Source: Pseudoscleropodium purum
Lineage: Eukaryota > Streptophyta > Bryopsida > Hypnales > Brachytheciaceae
Direction of reading: 5' to 3'
Assembly: GCA_963969395.1 (NCBI GenBank)
Contig: OZ017802.1
Location: forward strand, 20,181,410 to 20,245,409
Length of the DNA stretch: 64,000 nt
This document shows, piece after piece, positions 48,481 to 59,207 of the stretch. Each line of letters begins with the position of its first letter. Position 1 is the stretch's first letter. The notes below the pieces were generated by a model that worked only from the letters and a program-made list of their open reading frames with translations, searched no databases and was not told where the DNA came from. The position numbers and the translations under genes were made by a program.

Positions 48481-51400
48481 AGAAAATGAATTTTTGTCTA
48501 TTAGAACACTATTGTATCTTGCCATCTACACAATGGAAAATTTTGAAGTTTTTTCCACATCTTCTCAAACTAGTGTAAGATAAGATTCTATGGTTACATG
48601 TGTCCAAAAATGGTTTTTTTTTCTAAGACTCTATATTTGTATTAGAAATGGTAATTTTAGAGCGTTTTTGGTGAAAAAATAGTAAAAAATTTGTAGAGGT
48701 TAATATACTTCTTAAATGAAAAGAAATACCTTGAAGGAAATTTCACAAAAGTAATAATGTTTGCAAATTGCTCATATTCTTTCTCTAAGAGCACATATCC
48801 TACAACTAGTTTCAACATCTTACCAATTCTACAAGGATTTGATATCAACCACAAATGCTTTCATTACAAAAGTTTTGAGGCCTCCCAAAAGTTGCTAACT
48901 TTTGATTTTCGGCACCTCCTGTAGTTCAATTATAGGGAAATTTTTTTTTTAATAAAAAATATTTAAAAAATAGTCAATCTGGCGTGGTGCTGATGTGGCA
49001 CTACTTGTGCTACATCAAATTTCAAAATTTCAAATATAAAAAATAATTTTTTATTTTTATTTTTTTTCCTAATTGCACCGCAGTATTACCAACCTAGCAA
49101 CCCTTTGGAGGCCTCAAAACTTTCGTAATGCGTATGCCTCTTCTTTGTAGATCTCATCACACCTTCACTGTATCTTTTTTTTTTTCTGTTTATTGTTTAA
49201 AAAAAATTCCTGGCAAGATTCATTTTGCAGCGCACGACATCCAAACTATAATGGATAAGAAAGCTTTGGCCATTTGAATAGTTTTGTCAAATTAGTATGA
49301 AATTGATGAAGGACAAAGAAAGACAATATGTAGATAGTTGTACTTGTACATCTCCCTCCCTATTGCTTCTACCATCACTTCATCAATCTCAAATTTCATA
49401 CTAGAGGACCTTGCCAAAAAATGAATTTTAGTTCTAGCATAATATAGGTGCTCTAGTGTCCATTGTAGTTGCTCATTACCAACACAATACTACCACATAT
49501 AAAAATGACTACGGCACAACTAGTATGCAACTACTCCATTGTTATTTAGAAATGTCGTGTATTGCAAGTACTTTGCGACTAAGCTATAGTTGTAGATCTT
49601 CTCAACAGTTATCTTTTGCAACTACTTTGCGACTAAGACATTGTTACTACTTAGTTGCAAAGTACTTTAGACCACTACAACTCACCTTCCAATAAGGTAA
49701 CTTGAAAAGAATGCTAGTCAACTTCACTTTTTGGTCCTAGGTGGTTTAGGGTTTAGGAGCTTTGGTCCTAAGTGGTGTGTCTTGTTGTTGGGGAGGTGTT
49801 TGGCAAGGAGGCACTTGCACTTTTGTCTCATGTTACTTTAAGGTTCAAAGAGGCGTGGGAGCGTAGAAGACTTTTTTTTGTTTCAAGGTACAAATCCCTA
49901 GGGCTTCTTGTATGGAGTAAAATTTGTGAGAGGATATTGTTTGTGAATTTTTTTATACTTGGAAGGTTTTAAAGGTTTTTTTACACCCTCAGCAAAAGAG
50001 ATTTCAATGGAAGTGGAAGGTGCAGAGATGTGTTGGTAGGATAGTTAATACTACAAGAAGATGGTTAGCAATTTTTTTGGAACGTAGATTGGTTTCAGTT
50101 TATTCAACAACGGATTTGATGAATGCACTAGTAATTCAGTTGAACAAGACTTTCAAGCTTGACTCCTATTTTTGTTGGCTATGGTTACAATTGGGAGCAA
50201 TCTCAAGACTTGCTTTTGTGGAGGTTTTGCTTTTTTTGTTTTATTTCAAGCCTCAAGTGATGGATGTATTTAGTTATAGTAATCTATGAAGTATTGCAAG
50301 GACATTGAACCATTTATAATAAGTGATGCTAAAAACTAGTGGATGGTGCTTGTATTAGTAGTGCATCAGTGCATGAGGTATAGACATGTTGTATGACAAT
50401 TTCATGGGTTTTTGTTGTTTGTGCCAAATCATTGTAGTTGTAGTACATTGTATTGTTTGTAGTGTTGTTTGAACTTTGTATTGCCTTTATAAATGAGTCA
50501 TACAGTTTTTTTATACAAGAATTGTGATGTGTTGCATACTCATCACAAACAAGCCGTAGACAAGCTACATACTAATCGCATATAAATTACAAACTAGTTG
50601 TATCTAAGTTAGCCATGAAATGCTATGAATGGCATATAAGTTATAAGCCAATTGTATATGACTTGGCCATAAAATGCTTTGAATTGCACACCGGTCATAG
50701 ATGAGTTGTGTACAGATTGCTTATGAATTGCAAACTACTTGTAGATGAGTCGGCCATAAATTGCATATGAGTTGCAAACTAGTTGTATACAAATCATTTA
50801 TAAATTGCGTATGAATTGGGAACTAGTTGTAGATGATTTGACCATAAATTGCAAATGAGTTGCAAATTTGCCATTAATTGCAAATAAGTTGCACACAAGA
50901 TGCATAGGAGTTGCAAAGAAGTTTTGAACAAGTTGCACACAATTCATAAACAAGTTGAGTCTCAAGTTGCATAGTAGCAATAATGGTATAATCAACTTGC
51001 AGACAAGTAGCAAATGAGTGGTAGATAAGTCTAAGAAATGACAAATGAGTTGCCAACAAGTGGTAGACATCACAAATGATTCACAAAAGTTGCAAACACA
51101 TTACAAACTAGTCACAATGAATTCAAAGGCTAGTCGATAACAAATACCAAACACATTACAAATGATTGTCAAACAAGTCACAAACATGTTAACCAATTGT
51201 GAAGAAGTCAAAGGCAAATTGACATAAAATTGCAAATCAATGGAAATGAAGTCGTAGACATATTGCAATCAAGTTACAAATAAGTTGCAAAAGAGTCAAA
51301 ACTTGTGAAGGAGTTACAAACAAGTCATATATTAGTCACCAAGAAGTGGTAGAACTAATGAATTGAGTGACCAACCTCACGTGGTAGTGAATATCTCATA

Positions 51401-51845
51401 AGCAAGCATATCAAAAAAGCACATTGACAAAGTTCTAAGTAGGTTGACGAATGAAAAACAAATTCACTTCATTTTGCAACTACAATTCTACATGCAACTT
51501 GTCTACTACAATTGTGGGTCTCTAGATTCTTACATGTTGCAAATGGGTTACACAACTCGAAACCAACTTTTCTTTGCAATCATAGAACCCCTCATTTTTT
51601 TTCTAGTGATAGAGTCTAAAAAAATATAGAAAAGACATGGTTTGGATGCGTTTACTAATGAAATTTTTTTTGCCACCCTTGTTATTTTAATGAGCTTTTC
51701 TAAAGTAAAGATCTTTCAAATGTGCAATTGTCAAATTCTACAAAAAAAAGATGACATGTAAGGCATGAAATCATTGAACTTGCATTTTAAAAAAATCAAA
51801 CTTTTAAAGATAGTTTTGTGTCACAATAAATTTTAATTCATGCAC

Positions 51846-52029
51846 TTTCTATCATTCCACTATACCTGAATGGGGTCTAAAATACAACTTTGAAGACAAT
51901 TTCTTGCTTTTGATTTAACTAAGGGCGATTGTGCTCCTATTGATCCTAATTTTCATATTCCTCATGCATAGTTTTATCTACTACTATTTTACTTGTATAA
52001 ATAACTTCTCTTCTCATCTCCTAACAACT
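51846..52029. other. Short intergenic stretch
   Basis: Nothing recognisable. Confidence 0.4.
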
Positions 52030-54285
52030 TAATCTAAGTGGTCTTTGAAGCTAGTTGCAAAATTGTAGTCTTGTAAATTTTTCGATTTTGGACAATTTGC
52101 TGTGAATAGTGTGAATAGAGACAAATTGACAAAGAATTCACACAATAGAGTAGAAATGTAGACAAATTGCCAAATTAGAAAGGATGTAGAAAGAAAGAAA
52201 CATAAAAGCTTTGAGATGGTAAAAGACAAGTTGACTCTACTTCGGGTTTGAATGGTTGTCTTTAGTTTTGCATTTAGGCAGGCAATTTGTCATTTTTTGT
52301 CTCTCTCACTTTCTCGGTTATCATATAGCTTTTGTAAATTGTCTTGTTTTTCATGTACTTTGGAACTTCATAATAATATAATATTTCTTGTAAACAATTT
52401 GTCTATAAGCTTTGAATTTAGATCCAGTAATTGGACTAAATTGGGCAATTTATAAATTACAGTCAAGATCCAGTGATTGGATCCTCTGAACTGTAAATCA
52501 ATTTAACAAATTGTCTTGAGTATCCAGTGATTGGATCTCTTCATTTGTTTGTGTCGAATTGTATGTTTGGTGGAATTGTTTTGGATGTGTAAAATTATAA
52601 AATTGACAATTTGTATATTTTGCTCCAGTGAGTGGACAGAGGTAATTAGCAATTTGTCAAATATTGAACTGATTCTGTATCTGGTCTGAATTGTGGTGTT
52701 TGTTATCAATGTGTGTTTGATTTCTTGGTGTAAGTTGTGTGCAAATTTATTGTGATGAATTGTGGTTGTTTGAATGAATTATGAGACAAATTGTCTGTGA
52801 ATAAGTGTGTTCTGTTAAGTTGTGTTTGTATGGATTTGTGGGAATTGTGTAATGGTGGATCCATGTTTAGACAATTTGACTGGTTTAGTGTTGTATCATG
52901 AATGTATGAGTCGAATTGTCAAATGTATTACTATGAGTGAATGAATAACAATTTATCGGGATTAGAAGACAATTTGTCTGTGGGATTGTCGTGAATCAAA
53001 CAGAGCAGACGATTTGTCAATTAGTTGAAAACGCGGATGCTGTGGAGTCGGCGTGCGTGTAAAGACAATTTGCCGGAACCAGTGATGCAGGTCAACTAAT
53101 CTCAGATAAGTTCCTGATGTATTTTAATTTGTACTTTTGACCAATTGTCTTGTTAAGTTTATTTATAATTTTTGTGATTGCCTGGACTACTACAGTTTTA
53201 TGAATTATGTAGAAAAGTAGTGTATCAGGGTTTTAGTACATGGCTGTGAGAAGACAAATTGACAAGTCATAACTATAATCATAATAAATAATTAGAACCA
53301 GTTTCAAAAGAATTAAAAGTAATTAGAGACAAATTGTCTAAAGAATTTCAATGGTGAATTTGTCAAGTGGTGTATGATATATATATATAATTTAAGTTGA
53401 TGTGCGTAAAATTGGGAGATTAAAGAATTGGGATGCTGGAAGAACGGATCCAAGTATGACAATTTGACTTATTTTTATGCTGATAATGTATGAAGTCAAA
53501 TTGTCCGGAATATGTGTTGTGTAATTGAATCAGGAGTTATGTGTGGATAGACCAGTTGTCCAAAATAGAATTAAGTTAATTTATTTTATGACTGAATTTC
53601 TGAGATGATAATACAGTTGGTAGAATAGAAGCAAATTGTCTGAACTCATGGTTGTTAGAGTGGTTAACAACTGGGTCTCTAAAATTGACAATTTGTCTTG
53701 GGCCAGTTGATGTTGTTGAATATAGTATGGTCACAATGGATTTGTGTTAGAGACAAATTGCTGTAGTGTTCGGATTTCACTGCAGACTGTGTATAGGCAA
53801 ATTGTTCTTATCAATTTAATTATTGAAAAAGAGTATTGTGCCTGGAATTAGTAGAAGTAATAAATATGTGGTAGAACAAATTGATTGAGTAACGGATGGG
53901 GTATATTGTGTGACAAATAGTTTTTGTTGATAGTTAGGTCAAAATGCAAGAGTAGTTGTGATTATCAAAATGTTGTGGTTATATGGATGGTGTGTTGGAT
54001 AAATTGACTTGTTGTTGTTGATGTTGTAAATTGTATTGCATCACACTCATTCCCATTGCATTAGATAGAGACAATTTGTTGTAGAGGACTGGGACTTTGT
54101 GATACTCATTTAACTTAGTAATTTGGCTAGCTAAGTAGTGATTGGACAAATTGTCTTGGTAAAAAGCTTCACGGTAATTAATGAATATATATATTATAAA
54201 TGTGTATATGTAAATTGTTGCATTTAAAAGTCTAGATCATGCATGACAAATTGCTCTTATAAACCTGCCAAATTGTCTTGAAAAT
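52030..54285. repeat. 2.2-kb field of GACAAWTTGTC motifs
   Basis: The 11-mer GACAAATTGTC or its complement occurs exactly at 52,785, 52,968, 53,328, 53,687 and 54,145. About 30 one- or two-base variants (GACAATTTGAC, GACAAATTGCT, GGCAATTTGTC and so on) lie between at roughly 60-bp intervals on both strands. Near the left side a second palindromic word, ATCCAGTGATTGGATC, occurs at 52,467 and 52,521, with variants at 52,431 and 52,622. No coding. I know of no named element with this structure. Confidence 0.75.
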
Positions 54286-55237
54286 ACCCCTAGAATATTA
54301 GGCAGGACCGGGACAACACTCATGCGTCCATAGCATTATTTAACGGACAGGCTACCAAATTCATCCTTGGGATATAAGAGTGTTTTACAATTGATTTCTA
54401 TAGTAAAATTGTTGAGTAAATCCCATAACAATTTAACTTACAAGTAACTTCTAGCTGCGAAACATTAGACTATTTGACCATTCCCTTTGATTTTAGGACC
54501 CCTATACTTAGTCCTGGGTTTTGGGAAATAGACAAAATCTAGACTACAAAAATGTAAGAGTTTACTAATTTTATTTGCAAATAGCTTCCAAAGCCATTTC
54601 ATTTTGCTTAACTTCATTGAATTTGATTAATTTTCCAATTAATCACCTTGTAATGCATACATGGTGATTAATTGACAAATTAATCAAATTCATTAAAACT
54701 CAAGCAATTGATTATTTCAAAGGCTTCTACTACACCTTCATTACTATAAATCCTCAAGTCTTTTGCAAAGTTCACACACTCTAACTTGACACTCTAACTA
54801 TATGCCTCTACTAATTTTTAAGCGATTCATAGATTGGTTTGCTCATTATAGAGCAGCCCTCTAGAAGGTTGAAAATTTTTCTAATGGTAACTTAAATTCA
54901 AGGGCCAAAATTTACAATCAATTGAAATAAGGAAGGTGTTGAAAAGGGTGGATGAGGTTTAGATAGCCTTTTAAAGGCTCCAATTTCATCTAGTCATAAC
55001 TTCTTGTAGGAATCTCCAAATCTTGCAAGTCTTATGTTTTTGGAAATGGTGTAATCTGAAGTATAATTGAAGAGGATTATATTTAGATTGTATATTTTTT
55101 TATATTAGAAAACCACAGCGGTTTAAAGACTTTGGGTTGTTTAGAATTAGTAATTGCAATTAGGGTAGTTTGGTGCTTTCTTTGTGGATTTATAGAGCTT
55201 TAAGAACTTAAAAAGATCCATTTTTGGAAGGCACAAT
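54286..55237. other. AT-rich intergenic DNA
   Basis: No gene. A nearby pair TTGATTAATTTTCCAATTAATCACC / GGTGATTAATTGACAAATTAATCAA (54,616-54,690) forms a long AT-rich inverted repeat. Confidence 0.5.
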
Positions 55238-55518
55238 GGACCGATGCATGGTTGTCATAACGGGCGAGTTAGGGTCATTGGACGGGACGAACGGCTTTAA
55301 TTTTGTAACTTGTGCAATTTTGCGGAATGACAAGTCACCTCATCCGCGCCCTGACGATCTTGTCCGCACCCAGCATGTTCCTTAATCCACATGGCATCCA
55401 CGTGGCCTATTTTTCCGTTATCAGAAAGTCAACTATGTGTTGACTGTATCGGACAGGCGAGACCTCTAACAGACGGGCGAACCAGACGTCCGTCTACTAT
55501 GACAACCATGGACCGATG
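55238..55518. mobile_element. Mutator-like MITE, ~262 bp, with 9-bp target duplication
   Basis: Terminal inverted repeats ATGGTTGTCATA (55,248-55,259) and TATGACAACCAT (55,498-55,509). Outside, GGACCGATG is directly repeated at 55,238-55,246 and 55,510-55,518; a 9-bp duplication fits Mutator-type elements. The interior is GC-rich compared with the flanks and has no coding. Confidence 0.75.
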
Positions 55519-56203
55519 TTAGATAACTATTAGGATTAAAAATCAAAATACAAAAACTTGGTTTTGCACACGTATTTGTCAAGGGTGGTAAATAAGTGCT
55601 CACAACTAACAATCAAACTTTATCTATGTATAATTTTCATTAGGAAAATCCAAATTTCAAGTATCTTAGCATTTTGAAGAAACAAATTAAAGTTCTATAA
55701 AAAAAATTCCTAAAAATTCCAAAATAATGAACTAATAGAAGTAATTCAATGTCCTTGAGAAGTGGTAAATGTCAATTAAAATCTTTTAAAAATAATCAAA
55801 GAAGAAATTTAAGTTTGGAATCTTATAGAAGATGATTAGAAAAGTTGAGAACCAACTCAAACTTTGAAAACCACATAAAAAACCATAAGATAATGAAGGA
55901 TGAAGTTTAAAATGAGAAATAGATGAACTTATAAAGGAGATTTTATCCAAGGTCAAACTTAGTATTTAGATAGTAGATGTTATCATGATAAAAATCTGAA
56001 ATTCAATTGAAATCAAAATTTAGTAGAAAAAAATTGAGATGAAATTTAGATTGCCTTTCCAAAAGTTAAGCTTATCTTGTCATAACTTTTGGCAGATGTT
56101 ATGGCGGACATTATGGCAAATGTTAAGGCGAATCAATAGTTTTCTTGAATTTTTTGGTAGTGAAGTGTTTTTCAATGATATGTATGTATATCTTCTTTAA
56201 CCT
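55519..56203. other. AT-rich intergenic DNA
   Basis: No gene recognised. Confidence 0.5.
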
Positions 56204-56737
56204 TTGAAAAATAAGACAATCCCTATTCTCTCAATGCTTTCCTTAAGGTATTGTCATACATTTCCACACATGTCTCTCTTAAGCTCTTTTACTACCTTTG
56301 TTGTGGTTTCTAAACCACCAATGGTAACGAAGTGTGAAGCATATCGCTTCTCCCACTCTATAAGAACTTTAGGACGACCTCTTTTGGACAAGATTTATAC
56401 ACTACATTACAGGTATATGGTTTCAAATTGGAAGAGGTTATTTTCCAACAAGACAATGCTTGTGTACATACAACAAAGATTGTTCAAGATTGATTTGAGA
56501 AGCAACCATTCTTTATTTTAGAGTAGCATGTACAATCTCTACTTCCCAGATCTAAATCCTATTGAACATGTATGGGCTTCACTCAAACGGCGATTGAACT
56601 CCTATATAACTTCCCTTAGTGGTATTCTTCAATTATGGGAGAGTGCAAGAGATTTTTGTTTCTTTTTAGTGTATGCTAACATACCTAATCAAATTGCAGT
56701 TGTTTTGACTACAAATGGGCAATGGACTAGTTTTTAA
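56204..56737 (+). pseudogene. Tc1/mariner-type transposase relic (C-terminal half)
   Basis: From about 56,431 one frame reads IFQQDNACVHTTKIVQD, with a stop, then FEKQPFFILE, a stop and HVQS. After a 1-nt shift a second frame gives YFPDLNPIEHVWASLKRRL (from 56,552). QQDNAxxHT carries the second catalytic Asp and PDLNPIE the third acidic residue of the IS630/Tc1/mariner DDE domain. About 36 residues separate Asp and Glu as read here, but the frameshift makes this uncertain. The 5' part (56,204 on) is in other frames and not recognisable. Motif style is Tc1-like rather than the usual plant mariner type. Confidence 0.75.
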
Positions 56738-57205
56738 ATGTTTTTTGGATTGCAATGCAACAACTGAGTCTATGTATATGCTTCCTTTCAAAATCTTTGT
56801 CTATTTTATTGCAATTGAAATCATCTTTTTTTCATCATGATGTTGTGTAGTACTTTTTATTCTATAGTTTTTGTTCTTATAGCTTTTGATTTTGATCACT
56901 CATGTTTGCAACATTGTCATTTGAATTTGATTGATTCAAGTATAGACTTGGTTTTTGAAGTGATTGTATAGAGGTTGGAGAAAGGATGGTAGTGGTGGTG
57001 CCTTTGGGTGCGCCGTTGATTCTATGGCATCATTGTCTTTTGCAAGATAAATTCATCACTATGAAGACACAAAGCATTTTGTGTATTGAAACCTTTAAGA
57101 TTTTAGAGGCAAATTTTATCAAGCTCTTATAGAGCTATCTTGATATAGAAATCCATAGTGAGACTTTGGAGAAGTTGACATTTGATTGTATGAAACTCTT
57201 TCCTC
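56738..57205. other. Intergenic DNA
   Basis: No feature recognised. Confidence 0.5.
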
Positions 57206-57390
57206 CACTATAAGAAACTTGTGTTTTAGGTGACATCCAATGTAACAGTTCATGTTTTTATATCAACAATAACATTTGCCATAATGTTAAGATGTTATGA
57301 TGGATGTTATTTTTTACATTAAAACATTAATTGTTATATTGGATGTCATCTAAAAATTGTCACATGAAACACAAGTTTTTTTTTATAGTG
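57206..57390. mobile_element. CACTA MITE, 185 bp, with CTC duplication
   Basis: Ends CACTATAAGAAACTTGTGTTT and, at the right (reverse complement), CACTATAAAAAAAAACTTGTG. The inverted similarity continues inward through GACATCCAATRTAACA. Flanked by CTC on both sides (57,203-57,205 and 57,391-57,393). Same family as 58,314-58,502. Confidence 0.85.
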
Positions 57391-57754
57391 CTCTCATATG
57401 TGGTTATACTTTCCTTTGGGTTAGTTTGTGGAGTGAAGTATATTGTATATGTTGGTCTAACCTTTTGCTATAATAGATTGAGAATATTTTAGTAGGGCTT
57501 CATTGCAAATATGCTCTTTTCAATAACACCTTATCAATGTTGTAAACAATAATACATATGAGGTACTAACATTTTTAACATATATGGTCCAAATGATATC
57601 TAAACTTAATACTTAAGATATGACACGTTTTTTGCCATCTCAAAGAGGGAGTATGAATTTTTGTGACACTTACAAAATTCTAATAAGTAACAGAGTCAAG
57701 TACAAGTCAATCCTAAGATTTGTAAATGTAGGTAATTTAAAAGCATTATTTGTA
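57391..57754. other. Intergenic DNA
   Basis: No feature recognised. Confidence 0.45.
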
Positions 57755-58093
57755 AGAATTGAATCGTTTGAGTTTTGGTGTTTATCTTAGCTTTGTTCCA
57801 TTGTATGATTGTAGGGTGACAAGAGCAATTGGAGGAATGTCAAGGCTCCTGATTCTTTGATTAAGACAATGTTGTGTACGATATTGCATGAGAATGTTGA
57901 TGGCTAGTGGTAATGACTAGTAGGGTTTGATTAAGCTTGAAATATTATGTTATTACTTTGTTTTATTTTTGTAGGGCCGTTATTAACTTTTCTACTAAGC
58001 CCCAGAAACATCACACAAACACAACATTGTTGGTGTCCTTTGATATCTTTGTTGCATCTTTTGGTCAACTTGCATGGTGAGGAGCCAACAATT

Positions 58094-58285
58094 CATGCAA
58101 AGAAAGAAGAGCTAGCAAGGAAGATATCTCTTTGTAAGACCCTATTCGTGGACATTGTATAGGAAGGAATCTTTGCTTTGAAAGAAAAATGTGAAATAAA
58201 ATTGGTTGGGATTGATGGGCATATTGAAGAGGCGTATGCATACATGTGCATCAATGAAAACTTTGAGGGCACTATATATTTGTGA
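58094..58285 (+). pseudogene. Unidentified repeated coding fragment, copy 2
   Basis: Frame from CAT at 58,094 reads AKKEELARKISLCKTLFVD, IV, a TAG (58,160), then EGIFALKEKCEIKLVGIDG, HIEEAYAYMCINENFEGTI. It aligns with copy 1 at 43,392 with mostly conservative replacements. No domain recognised. Confidence 0.5.
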
Positions 58286-58313
58286 ATAGATTGCTACTGC
58301 AAGCACTATAAGA

Positions 58314-58502
58314 AATACATGTTTTAGTTGACAAATTTTTATGAACATCCAATGTAACAACCATGTTTTTATGTCAAGGATGGCATCTAATCTAATATAA
58401 ACATTCATGTTAAAATAAACGTCATTCTTGACATAAAATCATGGTTGTTATATTAGATGTTCATAAAAATCTATCAACTAAAACATAGGATTCTTATTGT
58501 AG
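58314..58502. mobile_element. CACTA MITE, ~189 bp
   Basis: Left end CACTATAAGAAATACATG; the right end (reverse complement) begins near CTACAATAAGAATCCTATG. Inverted similarity extends about 80 bp inward (TTTTAGTTGA, TTTTTATGAACATC, AACAACCATG). Copy 1 has no insertion here (TTGTAGAGATACAAAC near 43,589), so the site is insertional. The extreme right end is decayed. Confidence 0.75.
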
Positions 58503-59207
58503 AGGACACAAGTGACTAAAAATGCCTCCTTCTACCCATTTAGTGAGCTTATTAGTCACAAGGATCATGAGACTACTATCAATTACTTTGGCACTCTGGT
58601 TGATGGTAAGTACTGCAAGCATTTTTGAAATGTTGCATTTCTTGGGAAGTTAAATTGTAGCTTGTGGACATCAAGGAGTCAATAAACTTGGAGTTTGAAA
58701 AGGTAGGGTTGATTAAAGAGTTCTTGCAATTAAGTTCATGAGATATATTTCAAAAAAGACCTTTAACCCTTTAATGTCTAGATCCACCATTGATTTTTAA
58801 AATGTATTATAAAATGTTTGATGAATCACAAAAATGGAGTTAATATTAAAAAAAAAGGTTGTAAAAGTTGCAATGATGATCTAAATTTAGATTTCTATAT
58901 GTCATTGCGTTCCGCTTAGCATAAATACAAAGCTACTCTATTACTAATATGGCTTCCACATCATTCATCCATAGAGTCTAAAAAAGATATAGAAAAGACA
59001 TAGTTGGAATACGTTTATGAAAAAAAAATTCTATCACCTCTGCCATTTTAATGAACTTTTTTAAGGTAAAGATCTTTCAAATGTGTAATGGTCAAATTCC
59101 ATAAAATAAGATGCATGTATGGTATGAAAATCATTGAACCTATACTTGAAAAAGAGTTATACTTTAAAAAAAAAATTCCACAATATACTTCAATTCATGC
59201 ACTTCAT

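Larger units (their letters stand above)
44269..51608. mobile_element. 7.34-kb non-autonomous CACTA element
   Basis: Ends CACTAGATGAAAC (left) and CACTAGAAAAAAA (right, reverse complement), flanked by the 3-bp duplication ATA (44,266-44,268 and 51,609-51,611). Copy 2 has the empty site CATCCATAGAGTCTAAA at 58,966, which fixes both borders. Subterminal repeats: a 22-bp tandem repeat on the left (CAACTAGAGTT at 44,645, 44,667, 44,689, 44,711), and on the right (50,540-51,380) a long field of GTTGCAAACTAGTTGTAG-type words in the opposite sense. Such inverted subterminal repeats are typical transposase-binding regions of CACTA elements. Open frames at 46,271-46,504, 46,759-47,025, 49,772-49,972 and 50,020-50,289 show no transposase domain, so it appears non-autonomous. 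Confidence 0.85.
41940..51845 (+). repeat. Paralogous repeat unit, copy 1 (interrupted)
   Basis: Homologous to copy 2 (57,755-59,207) in four blocks: 41,940-42,104, 43,221-43,648, 43,841-44,268 and 51,609-51,845. The gaps are a 1,116-bp TIR element, a 192-bp CACTA MITE and a 7,340-bp CACTA element, none present in copy 2. The region from 43,392 once encoded protein (AKKEELARRISLCK...), conserved in copy 2. I do not recognise the family. Confidence 0.8.
57755..59207 (+). repeat. Paralogous repeat unit, copy 2
   Basis: Homologous in order and orientation to copy 1 (41,940-51,845). Shared phrases: CTTTGTTCCATTGTATGATTG, GACAATGTTGTG, AACTTTGAGGGCACTAT, GTGGACATCAAGGAGTCAA, GCAATGATGATCTAAATTTA and GATCTTTCAAATGTG. 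It lacks the three insertions of copy 1 and has one MITE of its own. Confidence 0.85.

Noticed and set aside
49772..50289. Two plus-strand frames inside the CACTA element as transposase
   Set aside because: No TNP2/TNPA-like motif or conserved acidic residues are visible.
47118..51608. A 4.5-kb CACTA element from CACTACAAGAAAA (47,118) to the end at 51,608
   Set aside because: The ends are similar, but the flanking triplets differ (TTT, ATA). The empty site in the paralogous copy shows that the partner of 51,608 is 44,269.
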